Shown here in pieces: positions 45,336 through 54,610 of a stretch of DNA of 64,000 nucleotides (the first letter of the stretch is position 1; the number at the start of each line of letters is the position of its first letter). A program made the position numbers and the translations under genes. The notes below the pieces were generated by a model, which had not been told where the DNA came from, did no database searches, and saw nothing but the letters and a program-made list of their open reading frames with translations. Source of the DNA: Fodinibius roseus. Lineage in GTDB: Bacteria > Bacteroidota > Rhodothermia > Balneolales > Balneolaceae. The stretch lies in the NCBI RefSeq assembly GCF_900129315.1, contig NZ_FQUS01000013.1:84693-148692 (forward strand). The letters are read 5' to 3'.

Positions 45336-45839
45336 CTATTGGGCTGTTGTTTGATCCAAATACTCATCCAGTCGATCCATAGAGCTACCCATACCTTCGA
45401 CCACACCCATTTCGACCACTTTCTCGCGCGTTTCCGGAGTATCAAAGAGCGTTGTGCCGACGTACCGGGTTTTGCCTTCATGCTCAAAAAGCTCCACCGT
45501 GACCAGCATCCCGGGCATCTCTTCGTTGATGTTGCCCTCCGCGTCCGAAAAGTTATCCTGGTACACAATTTTTCGGGGTTTCTCTATTTCCTTGTAAGTA
45601 GCCAGTCCCCATGACTCATCTCCCTCATTCGGTCCGCGCAGGCAAAAATGCCACTGCCCGCCTTCGCGAAAATCCATTTCACATTCTTTCATCGGCCACT
45701 CTTTCGGTCCCCACCAGTGTTTCAGGTGTTCACAGCTCGACCACACTTCGAACATGAGTTCGAGGGGAGCATCGAATATTCTTTCTATAATCAGCTTATT
45801 ACCATCTTCTGTTACATCCATCTTATTTTTTGTTTCCAT
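45336..45839 (-). CDS. SRPBCC domain protein coupled to ArsR regulator
   Basis: A 167-residue AHSA1-type protein (IERIFDAPLELMFEVWSSCEHLKHWWGPKEWP; EGMGSSMDRLDEYL). It overlaps the 3' end of the ArsR-family gene by 17 bases. ArsR-SRPBCC pairs are very common in Bacteroidota and the regulator normally controls this operon. Ligand unknown. Confidence 0.92.
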   Translation of the reverse strand: METKNKMDVTEDGNKLIIERIFDAPLELMFEVWSSCEHLKHWWGPKEWPMKECEMDFREGGQWHFCLRGPNEGDESWGLATYKEIEKPRKIVYQDNFSDAEGNINEEMPGMLVTVELFEHEGKTRYVGTTLFDTPETREKVVEMGVVEGMGSSMDRLDEYLDQTTAQ

Positions 45840-46176
45840 CGTCGTTTTCCTTTTTCGTTTGGATTTTATTCAGATAACTGTCCAGTCGATCAAAACTCTC
45901 CTCGAAAAACTGCCGGTATTGCCCCATCCATTCGTCTATATCCTTGAGCGGCTCCGGGTGAAGCTTGCACGGGCGGTACTGCGCCTGCCGGCTGCGCTCA
46001 ACCAAGTTCGCTTTTTCCAGCACCTTGAGATGCTTGGTGACGGCCGGCATGGTCATATCAAACGGTTCGGCAAGATCAGAAACGGTTTTTTCACCAGTCG
46101 TAAGCCTGGCCAGAATGGCCCGCCGCGTGGGATCAGCAAGTGCGGAAAAAGTCGTGCTTAGTTGATCTCGGGACAT
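45823..46176 (-). CDS. ArsR family regulator
   Basis: A 117-residue winged helix protein: FSALADPTRRAILARLTTGEKTVSDLAEPFDMTMPAVTKHLKVLEKANLVERSRQAQYRPCKL, with a C-terminal helix carrying the WMGQYRQFFEESFDRLDSYL motif common to the SRPBCC-linked subfamily. No metal-site cysteines typical of ArsR proper. It probably represses its own operon through the palindrome upstream. Confidence 0.93.
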   Translation of the reverse strand: MSRDQLSTTFSALADPTRRAILARLTTGEKTVSDLAEPFDMTMPAVTKHLKVLEKANLVERSRQAQYRPCKLHPEPLKDIDEWMGQYRQFFEESFDRLDSYLNKIQTKKENDDGNKK

Positions 46177-46186
46177 ATTGTTGAAT

Positions 46187-46222
46187 ATTATTTAACCTAT
46201 TAGTTATTTAACCTATAGGTAA
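46187..46222 (-). promoter_or_regulatory. Probable operator of ArsR-SRPBCC operon
   Basis: ACCTATAGGT, a perfect 10-base palindrome (46211-46220), within two direct repeats of TTATTTAACCTAT (46188-46200 and 46204-46216), 11-45 bases before the ArsR start codon. Confidence 0.6.
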
Positions 46223-46274
46223 AATAAAGACTGCGGATATTTTTTGCAAAATTTTTTCTTCAACAATATTTGCA

Positions 46275-46411
46275 GAAGCCTTAGCAAAACCAGGACTTTG
46301 TCATGGTTAAAGCCTCAGGAGATCGCCCTCGCAGCATATCGTCTATATGAAAGGACTTCAACCGACCGATAACGCCGAGATTAGAAAAAAGAGCGGTTTT
46401 GCAAAGGCTTC
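46275..46411 (+). repeat. Interspersed palindromic repeat, copy E
   Basis: 137 bases from GAAGCCTTAGCAAAACC to GGTTTTGCAAAGGCTTC; the 17-base ends are inverted repeats with one mismatch. The inner part diverges from copies A and D. It lies in the 537-base gap between the ArsR gene and a lipoprotein gene; the rest of the gap is featureless. Confidence 0.75.
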
Positions 46412-46713
46412 CTGTAACCTCGTAATGAGCAGGTTTTTAACGCTTCCCGTCTTAGAAAGTCGTTGCAACATCCCCTCTTAAAGCCACAGCCATTGTCAAA
46501 AGGTTCCTCGACAGGGAGAATGATAAATTAAGTAATTTTTAAAAGTCGCCTATAACTTTTATTAGAGAGGAAGAGCCGGCCCGCCTTCCGCAGCTGAAAT
46601 CCTGAGCATTCAGATGAGAAATAGGGGATTGCTGCTTTAGTTGCATAATAACCTACAAGGTGTATCTTATGGATATATTAAACCAAATCTGAATTAATCA
46701 GAAACAGACTATA

Positions 46714-47130
46714 ATGAAACGTTATTCCTCATTGTTGTTCGGAATCCCGCTCCTGCTTATACTTGCGGCTTGCTCGAATACAACTGAACAACCAACCGAA
46801 GACCCAACTACTGAAATGCTACAGCATACTGTTTATTTCTACCTGAATTCCGACGTAACTTCTGAAGAAAAAGAAGCGTTCGAGGAAGGACTGGAAGAGC
46901 TCCTCGAAATACCGGCCATTCATCAATCGGAATTAGGCGTTCCCGCCGCTACCGAAGAGCGGGATGTTACCGACCACGGATACGCCTACGTCATTTATAC
47001 CTGGTTCGAAACCATGGAGGATTATAAAACCTATGCAGATCATCCCGATCACCTGGAGTTTATTGATGAATACAATGGATTGTGGGTGGATGTGAAGGTA
47101 TATGACGCAAATATTATTTCTTCCCACTGA
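46714..47130 (+). CDS. Dabb-domain lipoprotein
   Basis: A 138-residue lipoprotein (lipobox LAAC). The mature part is a stress-responsive alpha/beta barrel (Dabb): LQHTVYFYLNSDVTSEEKEAFEEGLEEL, then YVIYTWFETMEDYKTYADHPDHLEFIDEYNGLW. Dabb domains form dimers in small stress proteins; a secreted lipidated version has no settled function. It may be monocistronic. Confidence 0.85.
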   Translation: MKRYSSLLFGIPLLLILAACSNTTEQPTEDPTTEMLQHTVYFYLNSDVTSEEKEAFEEGLEELLEIPAIHQSELGVPAATEERDVTDHGYAYVIYTWFETMEDYKTYADHPDHLEFIDEYNGLWVDVKVYDANIISSH

Positions 47131-47150
47131 TATTCGTTGGGAAACGTCTT

Positions 47151-47495
47151 TTGCTATATGCCGGGCTCTATGATACAGCTCCCGGGGATTTGACCATCCT
47201 GCCGCATACCGAAGCCACCCGCACTTTCATGATTATGCAGACATTGCCCGTCGCACGGTGGCATTCCATAATACCCGGTACTGTTTGTTTTCGCTTTCTC
47301 AATCACTTTGTCCGCCTTCAATCCGCTTATACACTGTCGATGATGGATGCTTCCCTGGCCACGAGTTTTCTCTATCTTGTGCCAGTTGTTACTATTCTCC
47401 AAGGTTGGATTTGGCTCGGCGAAGTGCCGGAGATGATGGCCATCCTCGGTGGGACAGTAGCCCTTGCGGGCGCGGCCGTAGTTAACCAAAATTAG
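47151..47495 (+). pseudogene. EamA/DMT transporter C-terminal remnant
   Basis: The frame ends with MDASLATSFLYLVPVVTILQ, then WIWLGEVPEMMAILGG and GAAVVNQN, the last two helices of an EamA (drug/metabolite) transporter. The first eight helices are missing and the sequence before codon about 60 does not look transporter-like. A broken gene end, abutting a broken Crp-like gene on the other strand. Confidence 0.7.
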
Positions 47496-47727
47496 GGGCT
47501 GAGGACGTTGAGAACAAGTATAAAAAATGGCTGAACTCATTCATTTTGAATACCCGGAGACAGCCACTGTTTACAAAAAAGGTGTCGGTTGCTATTTGCC
47601 CTTTTCGCAAGAGGAACTGTTTTCTTTTGACCGACTTTGCTCTCAGAAGAGACGTAAAGAATGCAGCCTCCTCCGAATCCAATTCAACGATGCGGTCAAT
47701 ATTTTGCAGAATTAAATCGGTATTCAT
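47482..47727 (-). pseudogene. Crp/Fnr regulator N-terminal remnant
   Basis: Begins MNTDLILQNIDRIVELDSEE and continues with KRKQFLLRKGQIATDTFFVNSGCLRVFK, the first part of the cyclic-nucleotide-type domain of Crp/Fnr proteins common in Bacteroidota. About 65 of the usual 190 residues remain, with no DNA-binding domain. Its broken end meets that of the EamA remnant near 47530, so a deletion or insertion joined the two. Confidence 0.7.
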
Positions 47728-47823
47728 GATATGATCACGGTCCTGTTTGGTTCATTGAGAGTTGAGACGATCGTAATTCAATTACCCTAAGTTTTTTAAA
47801 CCACGGAGAATAGTTTGCCTGTA

Positions 47824-48000
47824 TTAACCAATACGTTGATCGACCCCAAGCACCCAACACCTCTCATTTTGTGAATAATCAAGATGTTCGTAATAGGAAT
47901 TAGCTGCCGGGGCGGCCAGTACAATTAATTTGCATTTTAGACCTAATTGCTCTTTAGTCAACACCTGTAACTGTTTCCCGATACCCCTCCCTTGGTATTG
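47824..48000 (-). pseudogene. GNAT acetyltransferase C-terminal remnant
   Basis: Directly after the stop of the HTH_42 gene, in the same frame, are YQGRGIGKQLQ (acetyl-CoA loop), CKLIVLAAPAANSYYEHLDY and SQNERCWV before a stop. It is the C-terminal third of a GNAT enzyme with no start codon. Confidence 0.65.
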
Positions 48001-49080
48001 TTAGTCCACTGCCAGATCTAATTTCTTTCCCAGAAAACCGGCAAATCGTTCTGCCTGTTCGGCCGCCTTTTTTACAACTTCTGGTCCGGGATTCACAAAA
48101 AATTCCAGTTTTACCTCTACCGAGTCGGATTGAACCGTTCGTTTCCAGATTCCTTTCACTACTCCGTTTACCACGATAACCGGACGGAAAATCCCGTTCG
48201 CCGAAATAGCTTTGGCTTCATCTTCTTCGTTGATCATCATTTCGCGGTTCCGGTAACTGATTACATATTCATCATAGGCCGGAAGCAGGTACACGGATTG
48301 CTTATTATGTATTGTCTGACCGGATTCATCAAAGAACCAATATTTGTGATCCCGGATTTCTTCCGACATCAACTCCGGCTTTAACATTTCGATCGCTTTC
48401 CTCGATCTTGTTTTAGTCAAACCGCTCCACCATACAAAATCCTTGAGTGTGGCGGGACCGTGACTTTGAAAATAGAGCCGGGCTAATCTCGCCTGGGCTT
48501 CCTCCTTGTCGAATGATGATACCTCGGTAAGGCGGCCTTCCATCAACTTGTAGGTGTATTGGGTACCCCTGGACGGCCCGCTGCCGATAATTCCATCCAG
48601 CTCGGCACGGAGCAGAAGATGGGAAATCCGGTTATTTTTGTTTTCAAAGCCGGTTTCTTCGAGTTGATCAAGAAGTTCTTTCCGGGTAAGCGGTTGGCTG
48701 GCTGCCAGAGTTTTTTCTATAACCTCGTTGCTTTCGGAGACAACCTTGTCCGTCAGTCCAAGCTGTTTTTGTCGTGATCGTATAGCAATCATCACGCGCG
48801 GACGCGAGAGCTCAAGCAGCCAGGGAAAATGCTCTGCTGAAATAAAATGCCAGGTTGGTCTCAATAAGTGTGTTCTGATGATGCGGATGTTTTCGATAGC
48901 ATCCTCAATATCTTCTCTGGTTGCATCCGGAAGACGTACACCCACGGCCCATTTGGCCATCTCGTAATCCTGGGCCTGCATGGCGCCCATCCATTCCAGC
49001 AATGCTTTGGGGGTGGAATAATCCGAGCTTTCTACTTGATGATTGTGAAGTCGTAAATGGTTGATTTCAGCAAAATTCAT
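48001..49080 (-). CDS. HTH_42 (YcaQ-like) winged-helix protein
   Basis: A 359-residue member of the winged-helix DNA-binding family that includes YcaQ/AlkX-type proteins. Motifs: LLEWMGAMQAQDYEMAKWAVGVR, IRTHLLRPTWHFI, GPATLKDFVWWSGLTKTRSRKAI and VYLLPAYDEYVISYRNRE. Some relatives unhook DNA interstrand crosslinks; the Q-x-D-type residues in MQAQDYE are present, but this branch has not been assigned. Start at MNFAEINHL. An acetyltransferase remnant follows in frame after the stop. Confidence 0.85.
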   Translation of the reverse strand: MNFAEINHLRLHNHQVESSDYSTPKALLEWMGAMQAQDYEMAKWAVGVRLPDATREDIEDAIENIRIIRTHLLRPTWHFISAEHFPWLLELSRPRVMIAIRSRQKQLGLTDKVVSESNEVIEKTLAASQPLTRKELLDQLEETGFENKNNRISHLLLRAELDGIIGSGPSRGTQYTYKLMEGRLTEVSSFDKEEAQARLARLYFQSHGPATLKDFVWWSGLTKTRSRKAIEMLKPELMSEEIRDHKYWFFDESGQTIHNKQSVYLLPAYDEYVISYRNREMMINEEDEAKAISANGIFRPVIVVNGVVKGIWKRTVQSDSVEVKLEFFVNPGPEVVKKAAEQAERFAGFLGKKLDLAVD

Positions 49081-49154
49081 TATCAACAAATAAATATTTA
49101 ATTACCGTTATTACAGAACGTACAGACAGTACTATTTAATATTTATTCAAATTC

Positions 49155-49709
49155 CTATTTTGTAACTGTGCTGTCCAGTTTAAAAGCGTTCTCGGGAGCC
49201 AGATCCGGGACAGAATGAATGTCTTTAGACGAAGTTAAGGCAAACCAACTCATATTCGTCCGAGAATATATCTCTCTTTTAATTCTTCTGCTTGCGAAGT
49301 CATAATGAAACTGATGATAACTCCCGGTAGTTGACATGATGGCCCGCCAACCCGTGGGAGGGTCGGTTTGTAAAAAGGCTTTGTCGGGATCGGTATAATG
49401 AGTTTGGATAAAACTGAGCGGAAACTGGACAACTACAACTGTATCATTCATGACGGTGGTAAAAACGGGCTCGGCAAACTCAATCCAGCTGCTCCCGTCC
49501 TCTTCCGTTCCTCCCCACGAGACTCTGACCGGACTCCCCTTTTTCATGGCATTTACCAAATCCCTGATACTGCCGCTTAGCCTGTTGCCGTTAAAATCGT
49601 TTTGATAAACCAGCTGCCATTTTGATGTTTGGAGATCATCAGATCCCAAACAACCGACAATAATCAAAAAGAGGAGGAAAATGAAACTTTTGCAAAGCCT
49701 ATACTCCAT
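49155..49709 (-). CDS. Hypothetical lipoprotein
   Basis: A 184-residue lipoprotein (lipobox IVGC). I do not recognise a family. The mature protein is rich in beta-type sequence (WQLVYQNDFNGNRLSGSIRDL, WRAIMSTTGSYHQFHYDFASR) and contains a VRVSWGG segment. It may be a small periplasmic binding or surface protein. It stands alone. Confidence 0.7.
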   Translation of the reverse strand: MEYRLCKSFIFLLFLIIVGCLGSDDLQTSKWQLVYQNDFNGNRLSGSIRDLVNAMKKGSPVRVSWGGTEEDGSSWIEFAEPVFTTVMNDTVVVVQFPLSFIQTHYTDPDKAFLQTDPPTGWRAIMSTTGSYHQFHYDFASRRIKREIYSRTNMSWFALTSSKDIHSVPDLAPENAFKLDSTVTK

Positions 49710-49810
49710 TTCTTAATTGTTTTAAATTGTCTCACTGATTGGGACTCTATATTTTAATAAGGAATAAAATGTGACAATTGTTATCCCATTAATTTGAACC
49801 CTCAAAACTT

Positions 49811-50158
49811 TTACATTTCTATCACATAAGAAGTCATTTCCGTAATTTTTGGGTTCTTGAATCCACTGAATTTATACACATCACAAAAAGCGTACACCTC
49901 TCCGCCGGCCGTTTTCATCTCCCCGTTTACCGAGGCCTCCTTGCCGTGGGTGATGATGTGGTGGATCGTCAGTTCCATCGGTTCATCCGCTTCCATCTCC
50001 TTCAGCGCTTGGGCAAATGCTTCTTTGCCTTCTACTGTTCTGTCACCGATTATTTCCCATCGAATTGTATTGGTAACACGCTCAATGATGAAATCCGAAT
50101 CGTTGCGGGCAAAGGCCTTGTTGATTTCTTCGAGTAGCTCCTGGTTTTTGGTTTTCAT
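49811..50158 (-). CDS. SnoaL/NTF2-like protein
   Basis: A 115-residue NTF2-fold protein: LLEEINKAFARNDSDFIIERV, GDRTVEGKEAFAQALKEM, ELTIHHIITHGKEASVNGEM and FCDVYKFSG. Cytoplasmic, no catalytic signature known. Typical accessory gene in Bacteroidota. Confidence 0.88.
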   Translation of the reverse strand: MKTKNQELLEEINKAFARNDSDFIIERVTNTIRWEIIGDRTVEGKEAFAQALKEMEADEPMELTIHHIITHGKEASVNGEMKTAGGEVYAFCDVYKFSGFKNPKITEMTSYVIEM

Positions 50159-50571
50159 GATAATTTTACGATTTATTTAATGTTCGATTATATTATCTAA
50201 TTTGATAGTGCTTGGAGTTCGAATAGAATGGATGGAAATCAGGTTAAAAATATCAGATGCAACAACAGCAATAAGTAAAGCAAGTAAAAAAACCAGCATT
50301 ATTCAGCGGGTTAGATTTATGTCAATTTGGAATTTCGATCATAAAGTTATTAGGCCAGACGAATACCGACTTTATATTCTTAGAGCTTTTACTTGAGATT
50401 ACAAAGTATTACTAAAACATAACTATTCCCCTTGGTGATATAATCTGATATGTGATAAATTACTTTTAACAGTGATGACCTGCGCAATAAGCATGACAAG
50501 CAGAATAAGTTATCAGTATTGATTTTTAGTCCTGGCAGGTTTCAGAAACCTGCCAGGCCTTTGACTGAACA
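50159..50571. other. Gene-poor stretch with hairpin
   Basis: No convincing gene (a 64-codon plus-strand frame at 50202-50396 resembles nothing known). CCTGGCAGGTTTC/GAAACCTGCCAGG at 50531-50557 is a perfect 13-base stem just after the GyrI-like stop, probably its terminator. Confidence 0.55.
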
Positions 50572-51069
50572 TTAAGCATCCACCGGAATCCAGATTTCAA
50601 TATCTCCTTTTCCGGCCTGAGCATCATAGTTTTCTCCGTACCGTTCGAAAAAGAAATCGGCTTCTTCCGGTTTGTCATAGTCCGACCCGGGAAGCCATTC
50701 TTTCCAGATGACATCACAGGTCTGCCGGATCTCGGAAACGTGGCCTTTGTGATCGAATACGACGTACGTAAAAGAGGGAAGTTGCCTCAACTCAAAATTA
50801 TTGGGAAGATCGGAAGCAACAGTATCTCCGGTTACTTCCACTCCACACAGGTATTCGATTCCTTTGCCGTCGTCCAAATCAAAACAGACCCCGTAGGCAA
50901 CATTCTCTTTCTGGCCGGGGATGCGTCCGAGATGCGGGCCAAGTTGCTGCCACTGATCCGAGGGGTTCATCGGCTCGCTGAACAGGTAATCCCCACTCAG
51001 ACCGGCTATGGTTATCGGTTCAACATGCTCTTCAATCCGTTTTGGTTTGATAGATGTATTAGTTGACAT
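50572..51069 (-). CDS. GyrI-like/effector-binding domain protein
   Basis: A 165-residue AraC_E_bind domain protein: IAGLSGDYLF, NVAYGVCFDLDDGKGIEYLCGVEV, YVVFDHKGHVSEIRQTCDVIWKEWLPGSDY and the closing EIWIPVDA. It binds small molecules in the GyrI fold. It lies 27 bases from the AraC-GyrI regulator, whose own C-terminus has the same fold, so the pair may share a ligand. Confidence 0.88.
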   Translation of the reverse strand: MSTNTSIKPKRIEEHVEPITIAGLSGDYLFSEPMNPSDQWQQLGPHLGRIPGQKENVAYGVCFDLDDGKGIEYLCGVEVTGDTVASDLPNNFELRQLPSFTYVVFDHKGHVSEIRQTCDVIWKEWLPGSDYDKPEEADFFFERYGENYDAQAGKGDIEIWIPVDA

Positions 51070-51096
51070 AATAAGTTTTCCTTTAGTTAGGAAACG

Positions 51097-52014
51097 CTAC
51101 AGAGGTTTTACGGGCACGCAAATCTCAACCGTAAGCTTTCCGTTTTCCGGCGGCTCGGGATACACTTCAAAGGGCACTACATCGGCCGGCTGGTATCCGC
51201 TGGAGGGAAACCAGGAGCCGTAAATCCACTCCCAGGCTTTGGGCATATCCTGCGGGGCAATCACAAATCGCGCCACCAGAAAGCGTCCGCCAGACCGCTC
51301 CATCTTTCCGATTTCACCGTCGACCGTGGTATCGGGCGGTACCGGCAGGCAGACGCTCATCCTGAGTTTTTCTGGGTCAGTCACGCAAGGATCGTCGTGA
51401 TAGATCACCAGCGGATCGGCATTGCGCTGCCCGGTAAGGCCCCGCGGGCCCGCCCAGGAGAACAGCCGGCCAAAGAGCCGGTTAAAGAGCGCTTCATCTC
51501 CTTTATAGGGGCCGGTATGTCGGATATAGGCCACTGTTTGATCGGAAAGATCCCGCACCTGTGCACTCTGTAAGGCTTCCATATTATGATTCCTGTTTCG
51601 TTCGGTATCAAGGTACAGGTCGGAGGAATCAAAAGTTTGACTGTGATTGCTCTTTTCCGGATTCCCATCCTGCCATTCGGTGGGAGACTTCCCAAAGAAA
51701 TCCCTGAAGTTGCGTGAAAAGACCGCTAAATCATTAAAACCGCATTCAAAAGCTATTTTCGTGACCGTTTCATCGGGATACAACCGCAGCCGCGTCGCTG
51801 CTTTTTCCAGGCGTACCCGTTTGATAAACTCGAAGGGTGTTTCACCAACCATGGCGTCGAAGATCCGGCTGAAATGATATTTCGAAAAGTGAGATTCTGC
51901 AGCTAACTCATCCAGTGAAAGATCCTTGTCGATGTTGTCTTCAATATAATCGAAAACCTTATTGATGCGGGATATATAGTCGGTGTGGGTTTGGCTATTT
52001 TCAGGATTATCCAT
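51097..52014 (-). CDS. AraC regulator with GyrI-like effector domain
   Basis: A 305-residue Rob/SoxS-like architecture: AraC helix-turn-helix at about residues 13-115 (LDELAAESHFSKYHFSRIFDAMVGETPFEFIKRVRL, IAFECGFNDLAVFSRNFRDFFGKSPTEW) and a GyrI-like domain at about 150-303 (TVAYIRHTGPYKGDEALFNRLFGRL, closing TVEICVPVKPL). The effector domain should sense hydrophobic or cationic compounds. Co-transcribed with the downstream GyrI-like gene. Confidence 0.93.
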   Translation of the reverse strand: MDNPENSQTHTDYISRINKVFDYIEDNIDKDLSLDELAAESHFSKYHFSRIFDAMVGETPFEFIKRVRLEKAATRLRLYPDETVTKIAFECGFNDLAVFSRNFRDFFGKSPTEWQDGNPEKSNHSQTFDSSDLYLDTERNRNHNMEALQSAQVRDLSDQTVAYIRHTGPYKGDEALFNRLFGRLFSWAGPRGLTGQRNADPLVIYHDDPCVTDPEKLRMSVCLPVPPDTTVDGEIGKMERSGGRFLVARFVIAPQDMPKAWEWIYGSWFPSSGYQPADVVPFEVYPEPPENGKLTVEICVPVKPL

Positions 52015-52031
52015 AATCGTATTTTGCTATT

Positions 52032-52316
52032 TTATACTTCAACATCATTACATCTCCCGGAAAGATTTGACTTTCTATGAATTGCAGGCTCCTCTTTTCG
52101 CCGAATGAAAACATCGGCTTGCCCCCGCCCAACAGAAGCGAAAGGATTCTTTTCCAGTATTTTTTGTATGAAACTCATCCTCAATTGACAGTGTATAGAT
52201 GAGCAGGCATCCTCCACTTCTAAGTACTCGTTTAAATTCATCTCTTGCAAAAGCCCTGCCTTCTGGCAATTCAATATCGGTTGAGGCGAAACAGTCTTGG
52301 GATTTTCATTATTCAT
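52032..52316 (-). pseudogene. Methyltransferase remnant, frameshifted
   Basis: One frame reads ARDEFKRVLRSGGCLLIYTL, the post-motif of class I SAM methyltransferases, but it is open only briefly; another frame over the same bases is open for 94 codons with no family match. Probably the middle of a decayed methyltransferase. Confidence 0.35.
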
Positions 52317-52333
52317 AACCTTTTGCTTTTAAA

Positions 52334-52759
52334 TTAATTAGAGACTGTTTCCCGTATGTTTCTTCGTTCACTTTGAAGTATACGCATCTCATACCATTTG
52401 CCGCCGAACCAAGCAATCGGCAGCGCGATGACGACGAGTGACCAGTTATACCACGCCGGGCCCAAATCTGCCGCAAGGATAGCACCGGCTGTACTCACCG
52501 CCATGCCCACAACGCCGAGAGCAAGAGCATGAGTCATAGGATTTTGAGGCGCCAGCCGGGCGGCAAGGTAACATCCGATAAAGCTGAAAACCGCCCGATA
52601 AAAAATAACGGTCAAAATAAGTCCTGTTGAAACGTACAGATGATCATAAGGGAGTACTCCGGTCAATTTGAGAACTGTATCGGCTGCCACAGACAGAATT
52701 ACGATTACCACAAATCCCGCAAATACTGCCCATATCGATTTGCCAACTGATTTTGCCAT
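52334..52759 (-). CDS. Four-helix membrane protein
   Basis: A 141-residue integral membrane protein with four helices (residues 8-30, 45-68, 75-97, 103-121), including YRAVFSFIGCYLAARLAPQNP. Resembles small uncharacterised proteins found near AraC and SRPBCC genes. Function unknown. Confidence 0.75.
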   Translation of the reverse strand: MAKSVGKSIWAVFAGFVVIVILSVAADTVLKLTGVLPYDHLYVSTGLILTVIFYRAVFSFIGCYLAARLAPQNPMTHALALGVVGMAVSTAGAILAADLGPAWYNWSLVVIALPIAWFGGKWYEMRILQSERRNIRETVSN

Positions 52760-53223
52760 TGTTTCTTGCTTTTAAAAAGTGCTCTTTTCAGTTCATGTTG
52801 TAAAAAAGATGCCGGTTATGTCTAATAAATAATACAACAAAATAGTCAGTTATAAGTGGTTAATGCGACAACCTATAGGGGTATTTCCGACACTTTGGTA
52901 TCAAATTTTTACATAGGTTCGATCAATACGAAACTAACGAGCTCTTGATTCCTACGATTTATCCCACAAAAAGTGTATAATGGATTTCCACCCGCTAATG
53001 ACCTCCCAATGAACCTGACAGACAGCCCAGTCAGTCGTATTCATTTACCAATCACGGACTGATGGCAAAGGGTTAGATCTGGTTTTAGCCTTTATTTTTC
53101 CTATCATTCCGTACATTTTATTGTGTGTTTTTGTTGAATTTTTGATTAAACCTGCAGCGGGACACAGGCCATAGTGGCCGACGCCACACTAGTCATAGTT
53201 ATAAAATTGTATCGTGAAATTTT
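52760..53223. other. Gene-free stretch
   Basis: About 460 bases with no recognisable gene or remnant. AT-rich with short GC patches. It ends at the attC-like repeat. Confidence 0.4.
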
Positions 53224-53359
53224 TCTCATAACGATACAGCTATATTGCGCATAAGGTGCACGAAAAAAATGTTACGTTGTTAAATAACGAACGAGGAACT
53301 ATAAAGCCAGAAACTGGCAGGTAATGGCGAGGAGCGTCCCGTTGAAGCGTTGGTTATAA
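53224..53359 (-). repeat. attC-like repeat 1
   Basis: About 136 bases from CATAACG to GTTATAA, containing GCGCATAAGGTGCACG near the left end and CCCGTTGAAGC near the right. These blocks and GGCAGGTAATGGCGAGG recur at 61.0 kb. The ends are roughly complementary, as in integron recombination sites. It lies just 12 bases past the deformylase stop codon. Confidence 0.4.
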
Positions 53360-53371
53360 ACCATACTGAAA

Positions 53372-53941
53372 TCAATTACCAATTTGCATAGGATAGTCTG
53401 CTTCAAAATTGCCCTTCTTGATCTGATTTAACCGTCCCTCAATTAATTTTTTTCTAAATGCTGACAGGTAATCAATATGGAGTACTCCATCCAAATGATC
53501 ATTCTCATGCTGTAATACCGAGGCTACCGGACCTATTCCTTCAATTTCCTGCTGCTGAAAATTTCGGTCTAAGTAATGAAGTTTAACCTTATTTGGGCGT
53601 TTTACTTTAACGGGAAGATTCGGAATGGAAAGGCAACCTTCTTCAAATTCTTCTTTTTTCTGACTCGAAAATATAACTTTTGGATTAATGCAGACCATGG
53701 GGTGTTGGGGGATTTGAGATTGCTCATCTTCAGGTAACAATGATAAAACTCCAGTTAGATTAGCTACAAAAATGCGAAGCGGTTTTCCAACCTGCGGGGC
53801 GGCAAGACCCGCACCATCTGCATGTCTCATGGTCTGAATCATACTGTCAATTAACTGCTGTATTTGAGTAGAGTTTTGTGAGACCGGCTTCGCTTGTTTG
53901 TGGAGAATGGGATCACCGTATGCTCGAATTGGTAGCATCAT
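53372..53941 (-). CDS. def: Peptide deformylase
   Basis: A 189-residue metalloenzyme removing N-formyl groups from nascent proteins. All three motifs are present: GAGLAAPQVG, EEGCLSIP and QHENDHLDG (HExxH metal site with Cys of motif 2). An essential-type gene in accessory DNA flanked by remnants; it may be a second copy. It ends in a repeat element. Confidence 0.95.
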   Translation of the reverse strand: MMLPIRAYGDPILHKQAKPVSQNSTQIQQLIDSMIQTMRHADGAGLAAPQVGKPLRIFVANLTGVLSLLPEDEQSQIPQHPMVCINPKVIFSSQKKEEFEEGCLSIPNLPVKVKRPNKVKLHYLDRNFQQQEIEGIGPVASVLQHENDHLDGVLHIDYLSAFRKKLIEGRLNQIKKGNFEADYPMQIGN

Positions 53942-54157
53942 AGACTATTTTTGAATATTTGGTCAGTAACGATCTGCGGCTTAAATGGCTTGTACTGTAC
54001 GGGACGGATAATGTAATTAAAACTTGAAATTTCCACCAATCCTTGATCCCGGTGTTTCGATTTGATATAAAACATGAAATAGACTCCTTATTCTTCCGCT
54101 GTTCAAATTTTTTAGTATTTTTGTATTGTATCTAATATCTAACTGCCAATCTGAAAT

Positions 54158-54331
54158 ATGGCCCATTATCAGAATGACGAAGGGGCCGGGGAAATTGTCT
54201 CGACGATTGAAAGTAACGGAGGACAGGCACTGGCCGCACCGATGTCCCCTGTGATGAGTACTTTTGCCATTTCAGGTTTGTTTCTTCTTTTAAAAGAATT
54301 TTAACAATCTACATGACAAAAAAACATGACT
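54158..54331 (+). pseudogene. Short-chain dehydrogenase remnant
   Basis: The start YQNDEGAGEIVSTIESNGGQ ALA resembles the segment after the NAD-binding site of SDR enzymes. It breaks off after about 28 codons and runs into unrelated sequence before a stop at 54331. Neither end of an SDR is present. Confidence 0.5.
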
Positions 54332-54361
54332 ATCCGTTTCTATACGGTTTTTGATGAATTC

Positions 54362-54442
54362 TTAACTGCTTTCCGGGTTATTCTGTTTCAGTTCCTCGCT
54401 GGTCATGCGCCAGGCCATACACCAGCAGTTGCGGAGAATTCC
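54362..54442 (-). pseudogene. Acetyltransferase-like remnant
   Basis: About 26 codons, RNCWCMAWRMTSEELKQNN, similar to the CWCMYWR segment in some GNAT proteins. No start; the rest of the gene is missing. Overlapped by an uninformative plus-strand frame. Confidence 0.35.
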
Positions 54443-54610
54443 CTTCGACTGAAACAGGGTTTCAAAGTCGTTCCAATTGGTTTTGGAAACAGACGTTATT
54501 TATATTTGGTTATCTGCCATTCTAATCTATTTGAAGAACCTGTAAAAGGTTTTCACCTTGTTATATCTATCGAGTTAATAGGTAATAGGGTACGAATGGG
54601 ATTCGTTCTA

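Noticed and set aside
50202..50396. 64-codon plus-strand frame
   Set aside because: No ribosome site, AT-driven composition and no similarity recognised.
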